DNA from: CAYUYM01 sp964449305
Lineage (GTDB): Bacteria; Bacteroidota; Ignavibacteria; SZUA-365; CAYQST01
Direction of reading: 5' to 3'
DNA: 9,573 nucleotides
NCBI GenBank assembly: GCA_964449305.1
Contig: CAYUYM010000132.1
Span: 1-9,573 of the forward strand
The notes beneath the pieces are model-generated. The model was not told the origin of the DNA. It was given only the letters and a program-made list of their open reading frames with translations, and did no database searches. The translations under genes were made by a program, and so were the position numbers. Shown piece by piece: positions 1 to 6,024 of this stretch (its first letter is position 1; every line of letters begins with the position of its first letter).

Positions 1-1
1 G

Positions 2-289
2 GACGAGTATGACGAGGACACGCGCCCATTCACCGTGCAGCCCGACGGATCGGTGGAGGTGGATGGTGGCATGAACATCACGGACTTCAACGAGCTCACG
101 GATTTCGCCCTCCCGGAGAGCGGGCAGTATGACACCATCGGCGGATTCATCAACACGTCGAGTGGGCGCATCCCGGTGGAGGGTGATCTGATCATGACGC
201 CATCGGCGGAGGTCCGCGTCTTGAGTGTGGTGGAGCGGAGGGTTAAATTGGCCAGGTTCACCCACCGGACCCCGGACACAGACGACTGA
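2..289 (+). CDS. HlyC/CorC-type hemolysin-family protein, C-terminal end (5' truncated by window)
   Basis: This is the last 95 residues of a protein that begins before the window. They read DEYDEDTRPF, then a DGS-x-x-VDGGMNITDFNE segment, then LPESGQYDTIGGFI, GRIPVEGD and a final VLSVVERRVKLARF strand. That succession matches the C-terminal CorC_HlyC (transporter-associated) domain of CNNM/CorC-type membrane proteins, which normally follows a DUF21 membrane domain and a CBS pair; those parts are outside the window. Family members are linked to Mg2+/Co2+ efflux or ion homeostasis at the inner membrane, but many are only called hemolysin-like. The reading frame is open from base 2 and ends at a TGA. 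A GTG at 35 is internal to the domain and is not a start. The next gene follows after 40 nt on the same strand. The domain call is good; the transported ion is unknown. Confidence 0.82.
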   Translation, partial: DEYDEDTRPFTVQPDGSVEVDGGMNITDFNELTDFALPESGQYDTIGGFINTSSGRIPVEGDLIMTPSAEVRVLSVVERRVKLARFTHRTPDTDD

Positions 290-329
290 CGCCGGTGCCG
301 GCATTCACCATTGTTCCAAGGAGAGGACC

Positions 330-1280
330 ATGCTCGCGCTCTTTTCCCTTGTCTTTGCCATCGTCCCGATGTCGCTGTACCTCATCGCGATCTACTTCAT
401 GGACCGCTACGACCGGGAGCCCATCGGACTCCTTGTCCTGAACTTTGTGTGGGGTGCAGTGGGGGCCATTTTCTGGGGAGTGGTGTTGAGCCTCACCCTG
501 TCGGCGATGCTGGACTGGGGCGGGCACAATGACACGATACTTCTGGCGCCCTTTGTCGAGGAACTGACGAAGGGGGTGTTTCTCCTCATCACGGCACGCA
601 ACCGCAGGTTCGACAACATCACCGACGGCATTGTCTACGGCATGGCCATCGGGCTCGGATTCGGGATGACGGAGAATTTCCTCTACTTCCTTGGTGCCGC
701 CTCCGTGGAGCAATGGGTGATGCTGGTGGTGATCCGGACGCTGTTCAGCGCGGTGATGCATGCCATGGCCACAGGCGTGTTCGGGGCCTTCGTGGGTGCG
801 ACCAAGTTCGGGGCCTCCGCCCTCCGCTGGCCGCTGCGCCTGCTCGGACTGGGGCTGGCCATGTTCATGCACTTCTTCTGGAACTTCTCCGTGTCGATCG
901 ATGCGCCCGAGGGATTCGCCCTCGGCGTGATCTTCATCTTTTTCAGCCTCATCGTGATCATGGGCACCTTCCAGTTCTCCCTGCTGCGTGAGAGCCGGCT
1001 CATTGCCCGCGAGCTGGCCGAGGAGGTGGAGCGCGGACTGATCCCAGCGGCGCACATCAACTTCCTTCCATTCACCAGCAGGCGCAAGCTCCTTGGCTGG
1101 CTGTCCCCTGTCGTCAACCGCAAACAGTACATCCAGTGCGCCACCAAGCTGGCCTTCCGCAAATCCCAACACCGCATGATGCCACCGCCGGGCTATCAGG
1201 GCGAGATCGAGGCGCTCCGTGCCGAAATCCAGGTCCTGCTCGAAGCCGGGGCATCCTCACCCGCTTCACGACTCTACTAG
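330..1280 (+). CDS. PrsW-family intramembrane metalloprotease
   Basis: The predicted 316-aa polytopic membrane protein has hydrophobic segments at about residues 1-22, 35-60, 100-123, 128-157, 168-190 and 194-216, followed by a hydrophilic C-terminal tail of about 100 residues. PrsW (peptidase family M82) motifs are all visible: DRYDREP at 25-31, EELTK at 77-81 (the paired glutamates), TEN at 114-116, R136 with H144 in RTLFSAVMH, and H181 in HFFWNF. These fit a zinc-dependent protease active site inside the membrane. In Bacillus, PrsW cuts an anti-sigma factor; the substrate here is unknown and no anti-sigma gene is in view. I chose the ATG at 330 because AAGGAG lies 6 nt upstream (318-323) and a hydrophobic segment starts at once. 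The longer frame back to 225 overlaps the previous gene and adds an implausible N-terminus. The stop is TAG, and wecB starts 7 nt later. Confidence 0.88.
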   Translation: MLALFSLVFAIVPMSLYLIAIYFMDRYDREPIGLLVLNFVWGAVGAIFWGVVLSLTLSAMLDWGGHNDTILLAPFVEELTKGVFLLITARNRRFDNITDGIVYGMAIGLGFGMTENFLYFLGAASVEQWVMLVVIRTLFSAVMHAMATGVFGAFVGATKFGASALRWPLRLLGLGLAMFMHFFWNFSVSIDAPEGFALGVIFIFFSLIVIMGTFQFSLLRESRLIARELAEEVERGLIPAAHINFLPFTSRRKLLGWLSPVVNRKQYIQCATKLAFRKSQHRMMPPPGYQGEIEALRAEIQVLLEAGASSPASRLY

Positions 1281-1287
1281 GACATCC

Positions 1288-2454
1288 ATGTACACACCAC
1301 GCGTTCTCTTCGCCTTCGGCACGCGGCCCGAGGCGATCAAACTCGCCCCCGTCATCCGGCACATGCAGGAGGATGGCGGCTTCCAGATCACCATCTGTCT
1401 CACCTCGCAGCACAAGGAGCTCCTGCGTCAGGTGATCGATTTCTTCTCCATCACCGAGGACATCGATCTCGACATCATGGTGCAGAATCAGACCCTGGAG
1501 CACATCACCTCCACCGTGCTGCTCAGGATGCGGACGGTGCTGGACGAACGCCGTCCCGACATCATTCTGGTGCAGGGCGACACGACCACGGTGTTCGCCG
1601 CCGCGCTGGCGGCGTTCTACCAACGTGTGGCAGTGGGGCATGTGGAGGCCGGCCTGCGCACGGGCGACAAATACAGTCCCTTTCCGGAGGAGATGAACCG
1701 GCTGCTCACGGCACGCCTCACCGACCTGCATTTCGCCCCCACCGCGGGCGCTGCGGCGAACCTCCTCGCCGAAGGCGTGCCGCAGGATTCGGTGCACGTC
1801 ACCGGCAACACCGTGGTGGATGCGCTCAATCTCGGGAGGTCGATCCTGGGGCAGTGGGAGGAGCATCGCCGTGTGGAGCTGCTTCGCTCCGCAGGGCTGG
1901 ACGAGGACCTCGTGAGCCGGATCATGCAGGGCACCGGCCGACTCATCACCGTCACGGCCCATCGGCGTGAGAGCTTCGGTGCCCCGTTCGAGTCGATGTG
2001 CACAGCGATACGCGAGGTGGCGGATCGCTACGACGACCTGCGCATCGTCTACCCTGTGCATCCGAATCCGAATGTCCGAGGCGTGGTGAACCGCATTCTT
2101 GCCGGGCATCCGCGCATCGCGCTCATCGAGCCGGTCAGTTACGAGCAGCTTCTCTTCCTCATGGATCGGAGTCACCTGTTGTTGACGGATTCCGGCGGGA
2201 TCCAGGAGGAGGGTCCGTCGCTGCGCAAACCGGTGCTGGTGATGCGTGAAGTGACGGAGCGGCCGGAGGGGGTGGATGCCGGCGTGGCGCGTCTTGTGGG
2301 CACCGACCGGGAGGTCATCCTCCGCGAGGTGACGCGACTGATGGACGACCCCGCGGCGCATGCCGCGATGGCGACGGGGATCAACCCCTACGGCGATGGG
2401 CATGCCTCGGAACGGATCGCCGCGGCCATCCGGGAACGGTTCGCCCATGCGTGA
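1288..2454 (+). CDS. wecB: UDP-N-acetylglucosamine 2-epimerase (non-hydrolysing)
   Basis: This cytoplasmic enzyme interconverts UDP-GlcNAc and UDP-ManNAc, supplying a sugar for surface glycans. The 388-aa length is normal for the non-hydrolysing family. Visible motifs are GTRPEAIKLAPV at 11-22, QGDTT with D98, GHVEAGLRT with E120, PFPEEMNR with E134/E135, TAHRRES with H225, HPNPNVR at 258-264, and TDSGGIQEE at 300-308 followed by GPSLRKPVLVMREVTERPEG. These cover the UDP-binding site and the acidic and histidine residues known to matter in E. coli WecB. The ATG at 1288 follows TAGGA (1278-1282), which overlaps the stop of the preceding gene, and the protein starts directly with the first beta strand. 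An upstream in-frame start at 1219 would lie inside prsW. The end overlaps the start of the glycosyltransferase by 8 nt. No UDP-ManNAc dehydrogenase gene is in the window, so the final sugar is unknown. Confidence 0.96.
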   Translation: MYTPRVLFAFGTRPEAIKLAPVIRHMQEDGGFQITICLTSQHKELLRQVIDFFSITEDIDLDIMVQNQTLEHITSTVLLRMRTVLDERRPDIILVQGDTTTVFAAALAAFYQRVAVGHVEAGLRTGDKYSPFPEEMNRLLTARLTDLHFAPTAGAAANLLAEGVPQDSVHVTGNTVVDALNLGRSILGQWEEHRRVELLRSAGLDEDLVSRIMQGTGRLITVTAHRRESFGAPFESMCTAIREVADRYDDLRIVYPVHPNPNVRGVVNRILAGHPRIALIEPVSYEQLLFLMDRSHLLLTDSGGIQEEGPSLRKPVLVMREVTERPEGVDAGVARLVGTDREVILREVTRLMDDPAAHAAMATGINPYGDGHASERIAAAIRERFAHA

Positions 2455-3637
2455 TCCCGCGGCGCCGATCCGCCTCGTGGTCGATGCGCACTCCGTCACC
2501 GCACAGCGGTCCGGCATCGGCGAATACACGTGGCACCTGTGTCACGCACTGCTCGGCGCCCATGCAGACGCCATCGCGCTGCATGTGTACGCCAACAACC
2601 GCATCGTTCCCGTCGCCGACGAGGGGATGCTGGCCGACGCGGTGGAGGGCACTCCCGAGGGCGGCTTCTACAGCCCGCGGCATCAGGTGGACCTTGCGGG
2701 CCTGCTCGATCCGGTGCGGTACGATCTCTTCCATTCCCCGGATTTCTTCGTGCCATTCATCACGAAGGGGGTTCCCGTGGTGGCCACGATCCACGACATT
2801 GTCCCGCTCCTGCTGCCGCATCTCCTCGCGAGATCGAAGAAGACCCGTTTCCCAAAGCTCTTCGAATGGACACTGCGCGCCACAGCCTCCAAGGCACGGC
2901 GCATCATCACCGATGCACAGAGTTCGAAGCGTGACATCATGCGCCGCCTGGGCATCGGCGGGGGGCGGATCGATGTGATTCCCCTGGCGTCGACCATCAT
3001 GCCGCACGGAGTCCGTCGTTCAGCGTCTCATGAGTCGGCCGCGGCGGGCGGAGCCGCGCCGTGGCAATCCGCGCTGGCGGAGCGTCCGTATCTCCTGTAT
3101 GTGGGCAGGCGGGATCCCTACAAGGGCCTCACGCTGCTGATCGAGGCGCTGCGGCGCCTGCGGGCCGGTGGTGGCTGGGAGAGGCTGGCACTGGTGGTGA
3201 CCGGTCCCGACGATGCGCGGTATGGGATCGGCGAGGCGATCGCGGCCGCGGGGATGAAGGATGTCGTGGTGTTCAGCGGCTTCGTGCCGCAGGAGGAGCT
3301 GCCCGCGTTGTATACGGGTGCCCTCGGGCTGGTACTTCCATCGCTGTATGAGGGCTTCGGCCTGCCGGTGCTGGATGCGATGACTCTGGGCACGCCGGTG
3401 TTGTGTTCCGACAGGGGATCCCTGCCCGAGGTGGCGGGGGATGCGGCGATCATCGTCAATCCGGAGGATGCCGACGGATTCGCCGCCGGGCTGCGTGCGC
3501 TGGCGGGGGATGCGGCGCTGCGGGCGCAGTGCATCGAGCGCGGGCGGGTGCATGCCGCAGGATACACCTGGGCCGCGACGGCGGAGGCGACGATGCGGGT
3601 GTATGAACGCGTGGTGAAGGACGGGGGCCGGCGATGA
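2447..3637 (+). CDS. GT4-type (GT-B fold) glycosyltransferase
   Basis: This 396-aa protein very likely transfers a nucleotide-activated sugar to a glycan or lipid acceptor at the cytoplasmic face of the membrane. The N-terminal half has the glycine-rich acceptor loop RSGIGEYT at 21-28 and the strands HSPDFFVP and VVATIHDIVPLLLP (97-124). The C-terminal nucleotide-sugar domain has YVGRRDPYKGL at 218-228, VVFSGFVP at 274-281, LPSLYEGFGLPVLDAM at 297-312 and GSLPEVAGDAA at 324-334. The usual E-x7-E motif reads E302-x7-D310 here. Residues 186-206 form a low-complexity Ser/Ala/Gly linker between the domains. I chose the ATG at 2447 because the next residues (APIRLVVDAHSVT) are the first strand of the fold; it overlaps wecB by 8 nt, suggesting coupling. 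Pairing with WecB suggests a ManNAc-related glycan, but donor and acceptor cannot be read from the sequence. Confidence 0.92.
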   Translation: MRDPAAPIRLVVDAHSVTAQRSGIGEYTWHLCHALLGAHADAIALHVYANNRIVPVADEGMLADAVEGTPEGGFYSPRHQVDLAGLLDPVRYDLFHSPDFFVPFITKGVPVVATIHDIVPLLLPHLLARSKKTRFPKLFEWTLRATASKARRIITDAQSSKRDIMRRLGIGGGRIDVIPLASTIMPHGVRRSASHESAAAGGAAPWQSALAERPYLLYVGRRDPYKGLTLLIEALRRLRAGGGWERLALVVTGPDDARYGIGEAIAAAGMKDVVVFSGFVPQEELPALYTGALGLVLPSLYEGFGLPVLDAMTLGTPVLCSDRGSLPEVAGDAAIIVNPEDADGFAAGLRALAGDAALRAQCIERGRVHAAGYTWAATAEATMRVYERVVKDGGRR

Positions 3638-4686
3638 CACGCCGGACGCTGGAGGGGCTGCCCTATCATGGGGGCCTTTTCCTTGCACCGATGGAGGATG
3701 TGACGGACATCTCGTTCCGCCTCGTCTGCAAGCGCTTCGGAGCCGATCTTGTGTTCACCGAGTTCGTCAATGCCGACGGCCTCGTCCGTTCGAAGAAGCC
3801 GACAAGGACCTTCCAGAAGATGCTTCTGCACCCGGAGGAGAGGCCGATCGGGATCCAGCTGTACGGCGGCGACGCGGAGACACTGCTGCCGGCGGCACGG
3901 ATCATGGAGGCGCAGAACCCCGAGCTCATCGACATCAATGCCGGCTGTTGGGTGAAGAAGATCGCGACGCGGGGGGCGGGTGCGGGGATGCTCCGCAACC
4001 TGCCGTATCTCGTGGAGGTGGCGCGTTCCATCGTGGAGGCGGTGAGCCTGCCGGTGACGGTCAAGACGCGCATCGGCTGGGACAGTGCCTCGATCCGCAT
4101 CGTGGAGCTCGCCCGCATGCTGGAGGATGTGGGGGTGCAGGCCCTGACGGTGCATTGCCGGACGCGGCAGCAGGGGCACAGTGGAGATCCGGACTGGAGC
4201 TGGATTCCGCGTGTGAAGGAGGCGGTGTCGATGCCGGTGATCCTCAACGGCGGGGTGTTCAGCGCTGAGGACGTGCGGCGGGCCTTCCAGGAGACCGGGT
4301 GCGATGCTGTGATGATCGCCCGCGGTGCGATCGCGAATCCCTTCATTTTTGCGGAGACGAAGCACCTGCTCGCGACGGGGGAGGAGCTTCCGCCGCCCAC
4401 GCTTGCGGAGCGGATTGCAACGGCATTGGAACATTTGACGCTCGCCGTGAAGTACAAGGGCGAGCGGCGGGCGGTGCTGGAGATGCGCAAGTACTACAGT
4501 GGGTACCTCAAGGGCATGCCCCACATCAAGCCGCTGCGCACGGCCCTCATGAAGCCCGTCACCCTTGCCGGGGTGGAGGATCTGCTTCGCGAACATCAGC
4601 GGAAGGCGGAGAGTGGAACCCTGGGACCGGACGACGAGGCGGAGGCGGCGGAAGACATGACGTATGACGACTGTTCCTGTGGCTGA
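3634..4686 (+). CDS. dusB: tRNA-dihydrouridine synthase (DusB-like)
   Basis: This FMN-dependent enzyme reduces specific uridines to dihydrouridine in the D loop of tRNA, using NADPH. The 350-aa protein has a TIM-barrel Dus domain. LAPMEDVTD at 17-25 is the FMN-binding start, QLYGGD is at 75-80, and the active-site loop is DINAGCWVKK with the proton-donating cysteine at C105. VTVKTRIGWD at 141-150 contains K144, TVHCRTRQQGHSG at 172-184 contains H174 and R176, LNGGV is at 204-208, and MIARGAIANPFIF (227-239) binds phosphate. The residue after the catalytic cysteine is Trp where most DusB proteins have Pro. The C-terminus carries an acidic tail ending in CSCG that I do not recognise. The ATG at 3634 overlaps the preceding TGA (ATGA), indicating translational coupling to the glycosyltransferase. 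The symbol reflects the nearest subfamily; another Dus subtype is possible. Confidence 0.94.
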   Translation: MTRRTLEGLPYHGGLFLAPMEDVTDISFRLVCKRFGADLVFTEFVNADGLVRSKKPTRTFQKMLLHPEERPIGIQLYGGDAETLLPAARIMEAQNPELIDINAGCWVKKIATRGAGAGMLRNLPYLVEVARSIVEAVSLPVTVKTRIGWDSASIRIVELARMLEDVGVQALTVHCRTRQQGHSGDPDWSWIPRVKEAVSMPVILNGGVFSAEDVRRAFQETGCDAVMIARGAIANPFIFAETKHLLATGEELPPPTLAERIATALEHLTLAVKYKGERRAVLEMRKYYSGYLKGMPHIKPLRTALMKPVTLAGVEDLLREHQRKAESGTLGPDDEAEAAEDMTYDDCSCG

Positions 4687-4727
4687 TTTTGATGGAAAGG
4701 ATTTTTCTGGAACGTCCCATTTTCTCC

Positions 4728-4756
4728 TTGATTCGCGAAGTGTTTATTGGTATAAT
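4728..4756 (+). promoter_or_regulatory. Sigma70-type promoter with extended -10, for the lipoprotein/LysM unit
   Basis: A -35 element TTGATT (4728-4733, four of six consensus bases) is followed by a 17-bp spacer and a perfect -10 element TATAAT (4751-4756). TG occupies 4748-4749, so the -10 is extended (TGGTATAAT). Transcription would begin near 4763, leaving a leader of about 63 nt before the ATG at 4826. It sits in an AT-rich gap between two gene groups, as expected. A second AT-rich string, TTATAT, lies just downstream and could be an alternative -10, but has no matching -35. Confidence 0.78.
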
Positions 4757-4812
4757 TGATTTATATGAACTTAGGTGACGACCTTGAATTTTTACTTTAA
4801 CCCAACAACCTT

Positions 4813-4820
4813 GAGGAGGT
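4813..4820 (+). promoter_or_regulatory. Strong ribosome binding site deciding the lipoprotein start
   Basis: GAGGAGGT is complementary to the 3' end of 16S rRNA and lies 5 nt before the ATG at 4826. It is the strongest Shine-Dalgarno sequence in the window and rules out the in-frame GTG at 4775 as the start. The site could pair in a 4-bp helix with ACCT at 4808-4811. Confidence 0.8.
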
Positions 4821-4825
4821 ACCAA

Positions 4826-5107
4826 ATGACAAGACTCCGCAAACCCGCCCTGGTCCTGCTGAGTTGCCTCATTGTCGGTGGAGGTTCGTTCTTTTCGGGG
4901 TGCACATCCTATGCCACTCCGGAGCAGTTGGAGCGGATTTCCGCGTTGGAACGGGAGATCAATTCGATTGAGCAGTCGATCCAACAGAAGAAAGGTGTGA
5001 TCGCCGGAATCGACCGCCAGATCGCGGCCCAGGAAGCCAAACTCGACCAGTGCGCACGCGACAAGGACCTCGTCCGTCAGCGTCTTGCGAACTGGAAAGG
5101 CAACTAA
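4826..5107 (+). CDS. Small coiled-coil lipoprotein
   Basis: This 93-aa protein has a basic N-terminus (MTRLRK), a hydrophobic stretch and a lipobox-like FSGC with Cys26 as the likely lipidated residue. The -3 position is Phe rather than the usual Leu, so signal peptidase II processing is likely but not certain. The mature part, about residues 31-90, is rich in Glu, Gln, Lys and Arg with hydrophobic residues at helix spacing (ERISALEREINSIEQSI and so on), so it is probably one long coiled coil. One further cysteine, C76, lies in it. Mature length and character recall small helical lipoproteins such as Lpp, but there is no clear sequence match and no C-terminal lysine anchor (it ends KGN). Its coiled coil aligns with that of the next gene. 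It has its own strong promoter and RBS, and the next gene starts 42 nt after its stop, so the two are probably co-transcribed. The family is unrecognised. Confidence 0.85.
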   Translation: MTRLRKPALVLLSCLIVGGGSFFSGCTSYATPEQLERISALEREINSIEQSIQQKKGVIAGIDRQIAAQEAKLDQCARDKDLVRQRLANWKGN

Positions 5108-5149
5108 CCCGTCCCACGCACACAAGAAATCCAGCCAGGAGAACCAGTC

Positions 5150-5944
5150 ATGACACGGAAACACACCATCCTGATTGCCTTTGTGTTTGGCATGCTGTTC
5201 CTGCCCGCGCTTTCGGCGTTGGCTCAGGAAGAACGGATGACCGAGGAGCAGGCCATACAAAAGATTCAGCAGCTTGAAGCGCGCGTGAACGAACTCAAGA
5301 CCGAGGCGGGGGCCGTGGACGCGCAGATCGACGAAAAAAACAAGTATCTCCGTCAGAAGCAGGCCGACTACGAAAAGTGCATTGACGACCTGTATGCGCT
5401 GGTCGGTGCCACCCGTTCCGACATCGAAGCCTACGAGGGGCGTCTTCGCCGGCTCGAGGGTCAGGTGTCGGACCTCCTTCGTCTTTCCCCGATGGATCTG
5501 CTCGCCCGCAAGAACGAGGTGGACGACGCGGAGAACGAATACAACAACCTTGCCGGCAACAAGATCAGTCTGCTTCCGGCCTTCTACGATCGCGTGCTGC
5601 GTCTCGGCGAAAGCTTCAAGACGCTGCGTGAAACGCTGAGCCGCGCCGAGAAGACGTACACCGTCGGCACATGGGCCAAGGACCGCGACTGCCTGTGGAA
5701 CATTGCGAAGAAGCCGGACATCTACGGCGATGCCTTCAAGTGGCCGAAAATCTGGCAGAAAAACAGCGACCAGATCAAGAACCCCGACATCATCCACCCG
5801 GGACAGGTGCTGAAGATTCCGGCCCCGGCGCCGTTGACGCCGGATGAGGAAAGCGCCGCACGCAAATACTACCGCAAGCGGCGGGAGGCAGCCTCTGCCG
5901 GCGTGAAGGAAGTGCAGACCTCGCCGGAGAAGGTGAACAAATAG
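5150..5944 (+). CDS. Secreted coiled-coil protein with C-terminal LysM domain
   Basis: This 264-aa protein should be exported and bind peptidoglycan. It has a signal peptide (MTRK, a hydrophobic core, then ALA at 23-25 with cleavage before QEE). Residues about 30-110 form a helical coiled coil rich in Glu, Lys and Gln, with C77, and helix continues to about 166. The LysM-like domain spans about 169-224: TYTVGTWAKDRD, then CLWNIAKKPDIYGD (181-194), WPKIWQKN (198-205), IKNPDIIHPGQVLKIP (209-224). A charged tail follows. No catalytic domain is visible, so it is probably a structural or scaffolding wall-binding protein, not a hydrolase. AGGAGA lies 7 nt before the ATG at 5150. It follows the lipoprotein gene on the same transcript and shares a homologous-looking coiled coil with it. 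It ends in TAG, and the hairpin at 5983 follows. LysM is confident; the biological role is unknown. Confidence 0.9.
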   Translation: MTRKHTILIAFVFGMLFLPALSALAQEERMTEEQAIQKIQQLEARVNELKTEAGAVDAQIDEKNKYLRQKQADYEKCIDDLYALVGATRSDIEAYEGRLRRLEGQVSDLLRLSPMDLLARKNEVDDAENEYNNLAGNKISLLPAFYDRVLRLGESFKTLRETLSRAEKTYTVGTWAKDRDCLWNIAKKPDIYGDAFKWPKIWQKNSDQIKNPDIIHPGQVLKIPAPAPLTPDEESAARKYYRKRREAASAGVKEVQTSPEKVNK

Positions 5945-5982
5945 GAGCCTTCGGGCACGATTTCCACCTTTCCCATGATTCT

Positions 5983-6017
5983 GAAAACCCTTACATTGCA
6001 ATGATGTAAGGGTTTTC
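5983..6017 (+). terminator. Perfect 14-bp hairpin, likely rho-independent terminator
   Basis: The arm GAAAACCCTTACAT (5983-5996) is the exact reverse complement of ATGTAAGGGTTTTC (6004-6017), with a 7-nt loop, TGCAATG. A run of four T closes the 3' arm and four A open the 5' arm, so it could terminate on either strand. It begins 38 nt after the stop of the LysM gene, a normal place for a terminator of that unit. No T run follows the stem (the next bases are TCCATTG), so the U tract would have to come from the stem itself. Because phoH begins 7 nt later, an additional or alternative role in phoH control is possible. Confidence 0.7.
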
Positions 6018-6024
6018 TCCATTG

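Larger units (their letters stand above)
4687..4825 (+). other. AT-rich intergenic region and 5' leader
   Basis: These 139 nt hold no gene. They are clearly richer in A and T than the genes on either side. They contain the promoter described separately (4728-4756), a leader of about 60 nt, and the ribosome binding site of the lipoprotein gene. I see no convincing terminator for the upstream operon: a short GAAA/TTTC pairing at about 4695-4707 is too weak. Confidence 0.7.

Noticed and set aside
291..302. GCCGGTGCCGGC palindrome between the CorC-type gene and prsW
   Set aside because: The stem could only be 4-5 bp with a very small loop and no T run follows, so it is not a convincing terminator.
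225..329. Longer N-terminus for the PrsW protein starting at 225
   Set aside because: It would overlap the upstream gene and add a Gly/Thr-rich stretch. The ATG at 330 has a good RBS and begins the first membrane helix.
1114..2529. A 471-codon open frame on the minus strand
   Set aside because: It lies opposite wecB, whose motifs are unmistakable. The frame is open because of GC-rich codon bias, and its product is His/Arg-rich with no domain.
3118..4596. A 492-codon open frame on the minus strand
   Set aside because: It is antisense to the glycosyltransferase and dus, with low-complexity Arg/Pro/His composition and no recognisable motif.
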